64,000 bases of DNA from AP-15 sp963845735 (lineage in GTDB: Bacteria > Pseudomonadota > Alphaproteobacteria > ATCC43930 > CGMCC-115725). The stretch spans positions 144,083 to 208,082 of the forward strand of contig CAWJTR010000041.1 of assembly GCA_963845735.1 (NCBI GenBank), read 5' to 3'. Below the pieces are notes generated by a model. The model was not told the origin of the DNA, made no database searches, and was given only the letters and a program-made list of their open reading frames with translations. Positions 9,266 through 19,711 of this stretch are shown one piece after another (positions within the stretch are counted from its first letter, which is position 1; each line of letters starts with the position of its first letter). The position numbers were made by a program, and so were the translations under genes.

Positions 9266-11876
9266 ATGACAGCGGCTAGCGAGCAGGAGCGGAAATTCTG
9301 GCAAATCGCGCTTCCTGACCTTGAGAAGCGGTTTGCAGCCGATGCAAACGGACTCAGTTCCGCCGAGGCCGTCGCGCGCCGGCTCCGCTACGGTCCCAAC
9401 ACGCTGGAGAAGCGGCGTCGTCTTTCTCTGCCGCTCAAATTCCTCAGTCGGTTCCGCAACCCGCTGGTGATCATTCTGCTGGTCGCAGCGGTGATCTCCG
9501 CGCTGACCGGCGATTTGGCAAGCCTCATCATCATCTCGACGATCGTGTTGATGAGCGCGGTGCTCGACACCGTGCAGGAGTACCGGGCGGAGCGGGCCGC
9601 CGAGTCGCTGAAGGTTTCGGTCGCGCTCAAAGAGCAAGTTTTACGCGATGGGCAGGAGGTTACGGTGCTGGGGCAGGACCTGGTCCCCGGCGATGTCGTG
9701 CTGCTCGCCGCCGGGGATCTGGTCCCGGCGGATGGGAGTCTTCTCGAGGCCAGGGATTTTTTCGTCAACGAGGCATTGCTGACCGGCGAGTCCTACCCGG
9801 CGGAGAAGCACGTGCGCGATGAAGGCGTCGACAGCCCGGAAGTCGCCAACGCGACAAACGCCGCCTTCATGGGCAGCTCGGTGATGAATGGTTCAGCCAA
9901 GCTGTTTGTCTGCGCCATCGGCGTGACAACCCAGCTCGGTCAGATCAGCAGCAGCTTGCGGCGGGCGCCGCCGCCCTCCGCCTTGGATCAGGGCGCCCAC
10001 AGATTTGGCATGTTGATCGTCCGCTTTACCGAAGTCCTCGTTCTCTTCGTCTTGTTGATCAACTTACTGTTCCACCGGCCCTGGCTGGAGAGTTTTCTGT
10101 TCGCGGTGGCGCTCGCTGTCGGGCTCACGCCCGAGTTGCTGCCGATGATCATTTCAGTGACGCTCGCGCGCGGTGCCATCCGCATGGCGGGGGCGCAAGT
10201 TATCGTGAAACGCCTCGGCGCGATCCATGACTTGGGCAGCATGGACGTGCTGTGTACTGACAAGACCGGGACGCTCACTGAAGCCAAAATCAGCCTCGCG
10301 CGACAGGTAACGCTCTCGGGCGCCGACAGCAAGCAGGTGCTCGACTTGGCTTGGCTCAACAGCCACTTCCAGGCCGGGTTGAGGAACCCGCTCGATGCCG
10401 CGATCCTCGAATCCTGCCCTTCGCGCGATGCCGACTGGACCAAGATCGACGAGGTGCCGTTCGATTTTCAGCGACGCCGTGTTTCGGTGCTCATCGAGCA
10501 CGAAGGACGCCGGCTGCTGATCACCAAGGGAGCGCCCGAAGACGTTATCAAGCTTGCTACCCGGTATGAAGAGCCGGGCAAGCCCGAGACTTCTGCCGCT
10601 CGACGAGGCGGCGCGGGCCAGCGCCGCGAAAGTCTTCGAGGGGCTGGGCGCGGAGGGATTTCGCGCACTCGGCGTCGCCTGGCGCGAACTCGAGCATGAC
10701 CGCAAGGGGGCGACGGTGGCCGATGAGCACGAATTGGTGTTCGCCGGCTTTATCGTCTTCTCCGATCCGCCAAAAGCGAGCGCCGGGGCGGCCATCGCCG
10801 CGCTTGGGGTCAAGGGCGTCGGCGTCAAGATCCTCAGCGGCGACAACGAGCGCGTGACGCAGCATGTCTGCACCGAACTCGGCATACCGATTACCGGCTT
10901 GCTGACCGGAAACGAGATCGAGGTGCTCAACGATGAAGCACTCGCCGCGCGGCTCGAAGAGACGAATCTGTTTTGCCGGGTCACACCGGTTCAAAAGAAC
11001 CGCATCATTCTTGGGTTGCGGCACCGCGGTCATGTCGTCGGTTATCTCGGCGACGGGATCAACGACGCGCCATCGCTGCACACCGCCGATGTCGGTATTT
11101 CGGTCGACAGCGCGGTCGACGTCGCCAAGGACGCGGCCGACATCATTTTGCTGCGACAGGATCTCGGCGTGCTGGAGCGCGGCGTCACCGAAGGGCGCCG
11201 CGCCTTTGGCAACATCATGAAATTCATCATGATGGCGATGAGCTCGAATTTCGGGAACATGTTCTCGATGGCCGGGGCGACGCTGATCTTGCCGTTCCTG
11301 CCGATGCTGCCCGTGCAGATATTGCTCAACAACCTGCTCTACGCCGTCTCGGAGATGCCGATCCCCCTCGACGAGGTCGACGGCGAGGTTACGGAGAAGC
11401 CAGAGCATTGGGACCTGCGCTTCATCCGGAACTTTATGCTGGTGATGGGGCCGGTGAGTTCGATCTTCGATTTTCTGACCTTCGGCCTGTTGCTGCTCAT
11501 ATTCCACGCAAACGAAGCCTTGTTTCAGACCGGCTGGTTCATCGAGTCGCTCGCCACCCAGGTGCTGGTCATCTTCGTGCTGCGCACGCGACGAAATCCG
11601 CTGAAGAGCCGCCCGCATCCCCTCCTCACCGCGACCTCCTTAGCCGTGGTCGTGCTGGCGGTTGTCCTGCCGTTCACATCCCTTGGAGCGTGGTTTGGTT
11701 TTGTTCCGCCCTCCGCCGCCTTCCTCTTGGCGATTGCGGGGATGACGGTGAGCTACCTCGTGCTTGCGCAGGGCGCGAAGTGGGCGTTCTACCGTCTATG
11801 GTCTCCGAGTGGCGTCGCGCATGCATTCGCGTTGCGAGCACCCTTGCCGCTGATCGGACGATCGATGCCGTCGTGA
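9266..11876 (+). CDS. mgtA: Magnesium-translocating P-type ATPase, frameshifted
   Basis: P3B-type ATPase of about 870 residues importing Mg2+ at the inner membrane. Seen in order: LKFLSRFRNPLVIILL (first helices), the TGES actuator motif, phosphorylation site CTDKTGTLTE, ITKGAPEDVI, then after the break GDGINDAPSLHTADVG and the C-terminal helices ending GRSMPS. NNLLYAVSEMPIPLD is typical of MgtA/MgtB. A single extra base near 10590 splits the gene in the nucleotide-binding domain between EEPGKP and RLLPLDEAA. No MgtC gene lies nearby. Confidence 0.92.
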
Positions 11877-12256
11877 CAGTCCCTATGCTCCCGCTGAAAT
11901 CGAAGGTGTGTCGCAGACGCGCTCCCACTTCTAGGTTACAAACACAGATATCGCCAACTTGCAATAATGGCCCAAATAGGATCGAACCTCGCTATCTAGT
12001 ACGCGGTCATCGCGATGAGGTCCGCTTTCGATGTCGAGCTGCCAGACCAGCTGCGAGCCATCTATGCCGGCAGTTGCCCCTTGTCAGACATTGCCACCGG
12101 TGCGCAGCAACGGCGAGGTCGGATGGGAAGCAGGGGCGCATACGCGATCACGCGATGTGCCGCAAGTCGCCAACGAACTTTCGGGCCAACTACAGCGCTC
12201 GGCCGAGGCTACGGAAGTCGAGATGCTGGCGCGCGTTCGCCGTGCCGCATTGCGCC
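11877..12256. other. Intergenic stretch between mgtA and the FUSC gene
   Basis: About 380 bases between the 3' ends of two converging genes. Short frames of about 100 codons exist on the plus strand but show no motif, and the composition is less GC-rich than its surroundings around 11920-12010. Nothing functional was recognised. Confidence 0.4.
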
Positions 12257-13255
12257 TTATGAGAGTTGCGTCGAAGCACGTCGTTCGCCCGGCCAGAGTA
12301 GCGCCGTCATGCACAGAGTGTACCCGACCGCCAACAGGACGTAGCTGATCCGGGTCGCGAACGACTCTGGGGTCGTCGTCGGCAGCGGCGCTATGCCCGA
12401 CCCGAACAGAATCAGGAACGTCGTCAGCGCTCCAGCATACATCTTGGCGCGACCGGCCGTCGCCCGCCCGCCCAGAATCAGGCCGACGAGAAGGACGGTC
12501 AGGAACAAGAAGGGTAGCGACGGGCGCAACTCGACGAAGGCAAAGGCCAGAGAGGCAAGCACCCCGCTCAGCAGATTGACGGCGACAGTGCTAAGGGCTG
12601 AGCGGACGCTGGTTGCGAAGTCAAACTGAAGCAGCACGGAGGCGACGGTGATCGGTAGAACGATCGCCAAGGACAGGGCGTTGTTGGTCAGGCACAGCGT
12701 CATGGCGCCGAGCAGGATCGCCGCATCGGCGAGAGCCCGCATGCCAGGCCGGTCGGTGACCGGGGCCGCCTGCTGCGCGTCCCCGGTCGCGTTGTGGCCT
12801 GGCAAAATCGCATGGGCGAGCCACGACAACACCACAGCGCTCAGGTAAGCTTGAAGCAATATTGTGATTATACCTGTGTCTAGCGTGTCGTGGACGCGGT
12901 CGAGCAGGGTAACCGTGATCGCAATCGCCAAGCAGAGGAAGATGACAGGGCCACCCTGTCCCCGCGCCTGTACGAAGAAGCACACGAAGAAGAATAGACC
13001 GAGCAGCGCCAGCAATTGGACCGGCTGGTCGCCAAAGATGCCGTTGAGAACGATGAAGGCTTGTCCGACAACCAGCACGAGCCCCGCCACCGCGATTGCC
13101 TTCGATAGCGGCATCGGCCCGGCGCCGAAAATCAGGAATTGCACCGCGAGGAGCGGCCCAAAGAAGGGGGTGACCTCGCCCGTCGCTAGGTTCCAGGTGA
13201 AGCCGGCAGCGACCGCGAGCGCGACCCGCAGCCCGATGCGGCGCTGGCGAGACAT
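12257..13255 (-). CDS. FUSC/DUF2955-type membrane exporter subunit
   Basis: About 332 residues, almost entirely hydrophobic, with nine to ten transmembrane segments in two similar halves (for example GFTWNLATGEVTPFFGPLLA near the N-terminus). This resembles the DUF2955/FUSC branch of aromatic-acid efflux proteins, which work with an HlyD-type adaptor. The start at 13255 (MSRQRRIGLR) is preferred to the in-frame ATG at 13288 because the latter overlaps the adaptor gene's end. The adaptor gene lies immediately upstream on the same strand, so the two probably form one pump. The substrate is unknown. Confidence 0.75.
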   Translation of the reverse strand: MSRQRRIGLRVALAVAAGFTWNLATGEVTPFFGPLLAVQFLIFGAGPMPLSKAIAVAGLVLVVGQAFIVLNGIFGDQPVQLLALLGLFFFVCFFVQARGQGGPVIFLCLAIAITVTLLDRVHDTLDTGIITILLQAYLSAVVLSWLAHAILPGHNATGDAQQAAPVTDRPGMRALADAAILLGAMTLCLTNNALSLAIVLPITVASVLLQFDFATSVRSALSTVAVNLLSGVLASLAFAFVELRPSLPFLFLTVLLVGLILGGRATAGRAKMYAGALTTFLILFGSGIAPLPTTTPESFATRISYVLLAVGYTLCMTALLWPGERRASTQLS

Positions 13256-13277
13256 AGCCGCCTCCGCGGCGGAAGCA

Positions 13278-14437
13278 TCAGCTGGCATAGGTCAGGATGG
13301 AGATGGCGCGAATGAAGATCCGACCCAAGGCGTCCGTGACCGGATTGTTGCCGGTGTAGACGACGACATTCACCTGCGAACCGACCCGCACGCTGCCCCG
13401 CGGCGGCGTCTCGTCGACGATCAAACGCACCGGGAAACGCTGCGGGTCGCGCACCCAGCCCGTGGCATTTTTGATTGTTGGCAGGCCGGTATTGGGATCA
13501 ACGTTATTCTGCGAGACGCCCCAGCCCATGCTCTCGACTCTGAGCTTTAAATACTGAGCCTGGCAACGAGTTCGAATACCAATTCGGCCCGATCGGACGG
13601 AGACATGTATTCAAGGCTATTCTCCTTGAAATCCGCCGAAACCCAGACCGTGCTGGTGTCGATGAAGGTAAGGGCCGCCTGCCCTGCCCCTATGAACTGG
13701 CCGGTCGCAAGTTGGAGATTGGAGACCACGCCGGCGGCAGGGGCCTTGACCGTCGTGTAAAGCAGATTGAGCCGCGCGCGCCCCAGCGCCGCAAGCGCCT
13801 CCTTAAGCTGGGGATTGTCAGCACCCTTAGGGCCAAGCTCTTCCCGCGCCTTGGCGAGGTCGGCCTGGCTGGCCGTCAGCACCGCCCGTGCGGATTCCTG
13901 TGTGGCGCGGGCGGTATCGCCCTTGGCAGCGGGGTAGACGCCCCGTCTGACAAGTTCGAAAACCCGCTCGGTCTGGGCGTGAACGTTCTCGAGTTCGGCG
14001 GCCTCCTTAACGACGCGCGCCTGTGCCGATTCCACGGCGGCAGTAGAGGCTCCCAGCGTCTGACCGATCTGCTCGACCTGGGCCTGCGCCTCAGCCACGG
14101 CAAGTTCGAAGGGGCGCGGATCAATGCGGAACAGGACCTGCCCTGCTTCGACGCGAGTATTGTCGACGACGTCGACGCCTATAACACGGCCGGCGACTTC
14201 CGGAGCCATGCGAATAACATACGCTTGTACCACCGCTTGCGATGACAAGGGCGTGAACCGCTCCATCACGATCGACAGGGCAAACAGCAGTATGGTCACG
14301 GCGACGACGATCAGCGCCGCCCTGCGCAGTGGGTTCGCAGAGTTGGTGTCCGCGGCAGCGGGCTTCGCGGGAGCAGGTTTCGCGGGGGTGCGTTCCTCCA
14401 CCGCAATTTTGTTGGTGGTTTCAGTCTCGGTGCTCAT
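13278..14437 (-). CDS. HlyD/EmrA-type membrane-fusion adaptor, frameshifted
   Basis: Periplasmic adaptor anchored by one N-terminal helix (AALIVVAVTILLFALSIVM, about residues 38-56). The lipoyl half-motifs flank a coiled coil: VQAYVIRMAPEVAGRVIGVDV and, after it, LLYTTVKAPAAGVVSNLQL. The coiled-coil segment (about 110-210) is rich in Ala, Gln and Glu. The main frame stops at 13547; two extra bases near 13555-13575 connect it to the C-terminal part SMGWGVSQNNVDPNTG, which runs to 13278. Partner of the FUSC-type gene downstream. No outer-membrane channel gene is nearby. Confidence 0.82.
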
Positions 14438-14518
14438 CGAGGCAACACGGGTTTGGCAGCCCAGGCGCCGATGCCAGCTTCATGGCGCCCGAGGCCTGCC
14501 GCCAGCAAAAGTCGCACT

Positions 14519-15625
14519 TTACGGCGTCCGCTCGGCGGTCTGCTGCCCGCTTTGGGCGCGCCGCCGTTGCATCCATTCGATCAGCAGCACATAGCCGACC
14601 GCCAGGACCACCGGCCCCACGAACAGGCCGAGAAGGCCGTCGGCAATCATGCCGCCGATGACGCCAATTAGAATTACCGGCATCGGCACTTCCAGTCCGC
14701 GGCCGAGCAGCAATGGCTTTAGGACATTGTCACTGAGCCCGGCGACGAGGGTCCAGACCAGGAAGATGATAGCCGGCTGCGTTGCTTTCGTCGCAAAGAC
14801 ATAGACTATGATCGGCAGTGTCACCAGTACCGCCGGCACCTGTACAATCGCAAACAAAAGCGTCACGACTGTCCAAAGGCCCGCTGCCGGAAGGCCGATC
14901 GCAAAGAATCCGATTGCAAGGAGAAGCGACTGGATCACCGCGACGCCGACAACGCCTAGCGCCACGCCACGGATCGTAGCGCCCGTCAAGGTAACCAGAT
15001 GGGCCCCCCGCTCCTCGCTGCCGGTAAAAAGTCCCAGCAGACGCCCAGCGAAGTCGGCGGCGCCCCTGCCGTAGGCGACGATGACGGCGGCTATCCCGAA
15101 AGAAAGAACGAACGAGAGTTGGCCGGCGGCCAGGCCACCGGCGGACGACACGAGCCGCGCCGCTGGCTGGCTCAACGCCCCGCCGTATTTGGCAACCGCC
15201 GCCGGCAGGTTGGTGGCGGCGAGCGCCCAGGCCTCCGCCAGTTTCTTACCCACCAGCGGGAGCCCGGCAAGCCATGATGGAGCTGGCGGGACGGTGAGGC
15301 TATGATTTTGCAGGCCTGTGACCAGCGAATACAGGGAAGACGCGATCGACGTCACCACACTGACCATCGCTACCAACATCACCGTCACGCCGACCAGCCC
15401 GATCAGCAGCGCCGACCAGCGATTACCGAGCCGGACCGCCAGGCGGAGATGCAGCGGATACAGCATAACCGCCAGGATTGCAGACCACAGCAGGAGGTCG
15501 ATAAAAGGCGATACGTACCGGCTGCAGGCGTAGACCAATAAGGCTATCAGTCCGATTTGAAGCGCAAGGTCGATTATGTTCGAGCGCGAAGGCGCTTGAT
15601 CAGACTTCGGCATATTCGGGTCCAT
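14519..15625 (-). CDS. AI-2E family transporter (PerM/TqsA type)
   Basis: 368-residue polytopic membrane protein of the AI-2E exporter superfamily. Family members export autoinducer-2 or act as Na+/H+ antiporters, so the substrate is open. Eight hydrophobic segments are visible. The conserved C-terminal helices include PAIIFLVWTLVAGLSDNVLKP, then GRGLEVPMPVILIGVIGG, a hallmark of the family. The start at 15625 (MDPNMPKSDQ) has a strong AGGGAGG site eleven or more bases upstream. The longer in-frame extension to 15784 looks non-coding. Confidence 0.85.
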   Translation of the reverse strand: MDPNMPKSDQAPSRSNIIDLALQIGLIALLVYACSRYVSPFIDLLLWSAILAVMLYPLHLRLAVRLGNRWSALLIGLVGVTVMLVAMVSVVTSIASSLYSLVTGLQNHSLTVPPAPSWLAGLPLVGKKLAEAWALAATNLPAAVAKYGGALSQPAARLVSSAGGLAAGQLSFVLSFGIAAVIVAYGRGAADFAGRLLGLFTGSEERGAHLVTLTGATIRGVALGVVGVAVIQSLLLAIGFFAIGLPAAGLWTVVTLLFAIVQVPAVLVTLPIIVYVFATKATQPAIIFLVWTLVAGLSDNVLKPLLLGRGLEVPMPVILIGVIGGMIADGLLGLFVGPVVLAVGYVLLIEWMQRRRAQSGQQTAERTP

Positions 15626-15844
15626 TTTTCTAACCCCTTTGCCTCCCTGAAAGACGTATGCCAGGATGAAGGCAGCCGGCGCTCTCAACAAGGGTGAATC
15701 GCAGGGCGGGTCATACCAGCCGCCCTCGCCGCGGCCGGAATATCCGGTGAAGATCGTCGCCACCACCGCGATAACTACCGCCACCGCCGCCCTTGGCTCG
15801 TTGACATCGACCGAGGCCGGGCTTATCTCCGCTAGCTCCGAGAG

Positions 15845-15931
15845 GCCCAGGTGGCGGAATTGGTAGACGCGCTAGATTCAGGTTCTAGTGGGCGATTGCT
15901 CGTGGAAGTTCGAGTCTTCTCCTGGGCACCA
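15845..15931 (+). tRNA. tRNA-Leu (anticodon CAG)
   Basis: Full cloverleaf of 87 bases including an encoded CCA. The acceptor stem GCCCAGG pairs with CCTGGGC, followed by ACCA. The anticodon stem CTAGA/TCTAG encloses loop TTCAGGT, giving anticodon CAG (reads CUG). A long variable arm (TGGGCGATTGCTCG region) marks it as a class II leucine tRNA, and the T arm reads GGAAG-TTCGAGT-CTTCT. The RNase D gene starts about 33 bases downstream. Confidence 0.97.
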
Positions 15932-15963
15932 CTCGGCGATGCCGCATTCCGCCGGTGCGTGCG

Positions 15964-16575
15964 ATGACTTTCCGGCTTCATCATGGAGACCTGCCCGAGG
16001 GCGTCGACTTCGGCGAAGTAGTGGCGATTGATACCGAGGCGATGGGGCTCAACCCGCGGCGCGACCGGTTGTGCCTCGTCCAGCTTTCGGCCGGCGACGG
16101 CGACGCCCACCTCGTGCAATTCGCCCCCGGCACCTATGATGCGCCACGTCTGCGCCGGCTGCTGGCCGATCCCTGCGTCACCAAGCTGTTTCATTTCGCC
16201 CGCTTCGATCTGGCCATGCTCTATCACTACCTCGGGGTCATGGCGCTTCCGGTTTATTGCACCAAGATCGCCTCGCGGCTGGCGCGCACCTTTACCGACC
16301 GGCATGGCCTGCGCGAGCTCTGCAAGGATCTGCTCAGCGTCGATCTGTCGAAGCAGCAGCAGAGCTCCGATTGGGGTGCGCCCAACCTGAGCGACGAGCA
16401 ACTTCGCTACGCCGCCTCGGACGTCCTCCATCTTCATGCGCTGCGCGACCGGCTCGACGCGATGCTGACCCGCGAGGGCCGTGACGCGCTGGCACGGGCG
16501 AGTTTCGAGTTTTTGCCGCACCGCGTACTGCTTGATCTTGGGGGCTGGGCGGAGCAAGACATCTTCGCGCACTGA
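15964..16575 (+). CDS. rnd: Ribonuclease D-like 3'-5' exonuclease
   Basis: 203-residue single-domain DEDDy exonuclease. The first acidic pair sits in VVAIDTEAMGL, the second motif in KLFHFARFDLAMLYHYLG, and the third in LRYAASDVLHLHALRDRL (Tyr then Asp). The C-terminal HRDC domains of E. coli RNase D are absent, as is common in alphaproteobacteria. Role: 3' trimming of tRNA and other stable RNAs, which fits its place right after tRNA-Leu. An alternative in-frame start lies at 15955. Confidence 0.9.
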   Translation: MTFRLHHGDLPEGVDFGEVVAIDTEAMGLNPRRDRLCLVQLSAGDGDAHLVQFAPGTYDAPRLRRLLADPCVTKLFHFARFDLAMLYHYLGVMALPVYCTKIASRLARTFTDRHGLRELCKDLLSVDLSKQQQSSDWGAPNLSDEQLRYAASDVLHLHALRDRLDAMLTREGRDALARASFEFLPHRVLLDLGGWAEQDIFAH

Positions 16576-16659
16576 GCGAGCAATCGGGGGAGAGGGCTCT
16601 CGACACTGTCAATTATTCGAATCGGTCGGGCCGCCGGGTGGCGATGAGCAACATTCTCG

Positions 16660-17667
16660 TTGCGTCCGAGGCAGGGACCGTACAACCGGTCTTCGGCGGG
16701 CAGGCCGACGGCAACAGCTGATGTCGCGGTCGCGCGCCGCGTGATCCGCGCTGAAATCGGCGGCCTCGAAAGTCTGGCGCAGAGCCTCGACGAGGCGTTC
16801 GCCGCCGCTGTCGCCTTGTGCGCCGCGGCGCACGGACGGATCGTCGTCACCGGGGTCGGCAAGAGCGGGCACGTGGGCCGCAAAATCGCTGCCACTCTGG
16901 CCTCGACCGGAACCCCGGCGCAGTTTGTTCATGCCGGAGAGGCGAGCCACGGCGATCTCGGCATGATCGGCGCCGACGACGCGATCGTGGCGCTGTCGAA
17001 TTCCGGCGAGAGCGCCGAATTCGCCGACATCATCGCTTATTCGCGACGCTTTCAGATTCCGCTGATCGCTGTCACCGGCGGCAGAGAATCGACGCTTGCC
17101 GCAGCGGCCGACGCGGTGCTGCTGTTGCCGCCTGCCGCCGAAGCCTGTCCGATGGGCCTGGCGCCGACGACGTCGACGACGGTCATGATGGCGCTGGGCG
17201 ACGCGTTAGCGATCGCCTTGCTCGAGCGCCGGGACTTTTCATCCTCCGACTTTCGCGTGTTCCATCCCGGCGGCAGGCTCGGTCGGCGCTTGTTGCGGGT
17301 TTCCGATATCATGCATGGCGCCAGCGAGGTCCCGCTGGTCTCGCCCACCGCGCCGATGTCCGAGGCGATCCTGGTAATGACGGCGCGGAGTTTTGGTTGC
17401 GTCGGCGCGTGTGATGGCGAAGGGCGGTTGATCGGAGTTGTTACCGATGGCGACTTGCGCCGGCACATGGGCGCTTCGCTGCTCGCCCGGCCGGTAGCGG
17501 AAATCATGCATCGCTCGCCAAAGACGATTGCTGCCGCGGCGTTGGCGGCGGAGGCCTTGGGGTTGATGAACCGGACCGCGATCACGTCGCTCTTCGTCGT
17601 CGACGGCGAGGAGCATCCGACCGGCTTTCTCCATATGCACGACTGCCTGCGCGCCGGGGTGGCGTAA
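16660..17667 (+). CDS. kdsD: Arabinose-5-phosphate isomerase KdsD (KpsF/GutQ family)
   Basis: 335-residue cytoplasmic enzyme converting ribulose-5-phosphate to arabinose-5-phosphate, the first step towards Kdo for LPS. The SIS domain covers about 40-200 with VVTGVGKSGHVGRKIAATLAS, HGDLGMIG and VALSNSGESAEFADI. Two CBS motifs follow (SDIMHGASEVPLV; IMHRSPKTIAA with the TSLFVVD strand). The only in-frame start upstream of the homology is TTG at 16660; an ATG at 16644 is in another frame, so the N-terminus may hide an indel. It heads the lptC-lptA-lptB operon. Confidence 0.9.
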   Translation: MRPRQGPYNRSSAGRPTATADVAVARRVIRAEIGGLESLAQSLDEAFAAAVALCAAAHGRIVVTGVGKSGHVGRKIAATLASTGTPAQFVHAGEASHGDLGMIGADDAIVALSNSGESAEFADIIAYSRRFQIPLIAVTGGRESTLAAAADAVLLLPPAAEACPMGLAPTTSTTVMMALGDALAIALLERRDFSSSDFRVFHPGGRLGRRLLRVSDIMHGASEVPLVSPTAPMSEAILVMTARSFGCVGACDGEGRLIGVVTDGDLRRHMGASLLARPVAEIMHRSPKTIAAAALAAEALGLMNRTAITSLFVVDGEEHPTGFLHMHDCLRAGVA

Positions 17668-17678
17668 CGGGCATTGGG

Positions 17679-18638
17679 ATGAGGTCCCCGGAACCACAGG
17701 CCGAACGGGGCCCGGTCTCCGCTGCAGCGAGGCCATTGCGGGACGCGCCCCGGTGGCGGCCGAAAGCCGCGGACCGCTACAGCCGGCGCGTCGCCCTGCT
17801 CAAACGAGTGCTGCCAATAATCGGCGGCGCATTGTTGTTGCTGGTAGCCGCATGGCCGCGGCTGTCGCCATTGTTGGACAGCGTCCGCCTCGGCTTTGCC
17901 GCTATCGATCTGCGCGAGGCGCGCGAGCTCAAAATGCTCGACCCCCGTTATGCCGGAATCGATCGGCTCAACCGCCCCTATGTCGTAACCGCGGCCGTCG
18001 GTCGTCAAGTGCCGAATCACGCCAATCTGATGTCGCTCGAACAGCCCCGGGCGGTGATGACCGTGCATGGTGGCGCCAAGGTCGTGCTGACTGCTGCGAC
18101 TGGGATCTACCAGTCGCAAACGCAACTGCTCGATCTGTTCGGCGGCGTCACGCTGACACACCAGAACGGCACCCGGTTTGTGACGAGACGCGCCCATGCC
18201 GATTTTTCGGACAACACTGCCGCGGGCCATGATCCGATCGAGGGACACGGGCCCGCGGGCGACATTTGGGGCCAGGGCTTCATCATTCTCGATAGGGGCG
18301 ACACCATCATCTTTACCGGTCGGTCGCATTCCATTCTGATCGGAACCAGGCCAGCCAAAGCAACGAGGCAGCCTCCAGCACTGCCGGCTGCGGTCGCTCA
18401 AACCGCGGCGCAAATCGAAGCTGCCGCCACCCAGCCCCGCGCCTCCCCGGCCGGCGCGCATCGCGCCGCTGTTGCCGCCCGCACCGCTCCTGCCAAGCCG
18501 ACGACGCATCATTCCGCCGGAAGATCGCACCCGAACAAAAGACCGGCTGTCCGAGCAACTTCCGCCAAAAGCCGCGGCGCCGAAAAGCCGGCCAAGCGCG
18601 CGCCAGCCCGCCGCAAGGTCGAACCCGATGCCGGCTAG
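17679..18638 (+). CDS. lptC: LPS export protein LptC with long Ala/Pro-rich tail
   Basis: 319-residue bitopic protein that passes LPS from LptB2FG to LptA in the periplasm. One membrane helix is at about 46-62 (LPIIGGALLLLVAAWPRL), followed by the beta-jellyroll with RPYVVTAAVGRQVPN, VVLTAATGIYQSQTQLL and GVTLTHQNGTRF. After about residue 225 comes a roughly 90-residue Ala/Pro/Lys/Arg-rich tail not normally found in LptC. The next gene, lptA, starts inside its last codons, so translation is probably coupled. Confidence 0.9.
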   Translation: MRSPEPQAERGPVSAAARPLRDAPRWRPKAADRYSRRVALLKRVLPIIGGALLLLVAAWPRLSPLLDSVRLGFAAIDLREARELKMLDPRYAGIDRLNRPYVVTAAVGRQVPNHANLMSLEQPRAVMTVHGGAKVVLTAATGIYQSQTQLLDLFGGVTLTHQNGTRFVTRRAHADFSDNTAAGHDPIEGHGPAGDIWGQGFIILDRGDTIIFTGRSHSILIGTRPAKATRQPPALPAAVAQTAAQIEAAATQPRASPAGAHRAAVAARTAPAKPTTHHSAGRSHPNKRPAVRATSAKSRGAEKPAKRAPARRKVEPDAG

Positions 18639-19711
18639 TCACCGGATCGCAACAATGGTCATGCCCCAGCGGGTGTTGCGGCGGCGCCGGATTGTGCCGA
18701 GGCTCGCCGCATTATTCGCCGTCTTGGCTTTGGGCTCGCTCCACGCGAGGGCACAGGGCTTGAACCTCGGCGGCAATTCCAACGACAACCGCCCGATCGA
18801 CATCACCGCCGATTTCGGGTCTCGAGTGGCAACAGCAGGCACAGGTCTATATCGCCCGCGGTAACGCCGTGGCCACACGCGGAACATCCGAGGTGCATGC
18901 CGATACGTTGACCGCTCACTACCGCCCGAGCAAAAGCAAAACGGCGGAGGGCGGCAACGAGGTCTACCGTCTCGACGCCGACGGCCATGTCGTTCTGAAG
19001 GGGCCGACGCAGACCGTGGTCGGCGACCAGGCCGTCTACGACCTCGACCAGCAGATCGCCGTCGTTACCGGCAAGGCGCTCAAGCTGACGACCCCGACCG
19101 ATGTCGTAACTGCACGCGACAGTCTCGAATGGTACGACGCAACGCAGATCGCCGTCGCTCGTGGCGATGCGGTTGCGACCCGCGGCGATAAGCACATTCG
19201 AGCCGACGTGCTGACCGCGCATATGACGAAAGAGAAGCCGAACCCAGCAGGTAACAAGCCGGGTCCTGTCAATCCTGCCGAGATCAAATCAGCAGCAACG
19301 CCGGCCAAACCGCAATCAGGCGCCGCCAAGCAAGCTTCGCCGTCCGGGCCGCTCGGCGCCGACGGTGAGAGTTCGCGGATCAGCCGCGTCGACGCTCAGG
19401 GAAACGTCGTAGCGTGGAACGCTACAGATGTCGGTCGCGGCGATTACGGGGTCTACAATGCCGATACCGGTATTGTCACACTGCTGGGGAACGTTACCAT
19501 TACCCGTGGACAGAACGTCATCAGAGGCAAATATGCCGTCCTCGATCTCAACACTAATGTCAGCCGCATGATGACCGTCGCCGTGAAACCGGGTGAACCG
19601 GCGCCGCGGGTCGAGGGGCTGTTCTTTCGCCAGGACGCCACGACCGCCGCATCCAGCGGTGGCCCGGCAACCGGGGCGAAATCTGCTTCCAGCGGCCGGT
19701 CCAAGCCATGA
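18628..19711 (+). CDS. lptA: LPS transport periplasmic protein LptA, frameshifted
   Basis: About 360-residue OstA-domain protein bridging LptC and LptD. Signal peptide: LAALFAVLALGSLHARAQG. The first frame ends after PIDITAD; one extra T near 18813 explains the break, since the next frame continues SGLEWQQQAQVYIARGNAVA. Later jellyroll strands are visible as GHVVLKGPTQTVVGDQAVYDL and GVYNADTGIVTLLGNVTITRG. A Lys/Pro/Ala-rich spacer of about 50 residues interrupts the OstA core. The start may be the ATG at 18628 (overlapping lptC) or 18655. Confidence 0.9.

Noticed and set aside
10560..10600. Programmed frameshifting in mgtA
   Set aside because: No slippery heptamer, and the same kind of single-base insertion occurs in many unrelated genes.
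9266..15625. Transport genes next to tRNA-Leu as a possible tRNA-targeted genomic island
   Set aside because: The genes lie on the 5' side of the tRNA, no integrase is visible and no copy of the tRNA 3' end was found at the other border.
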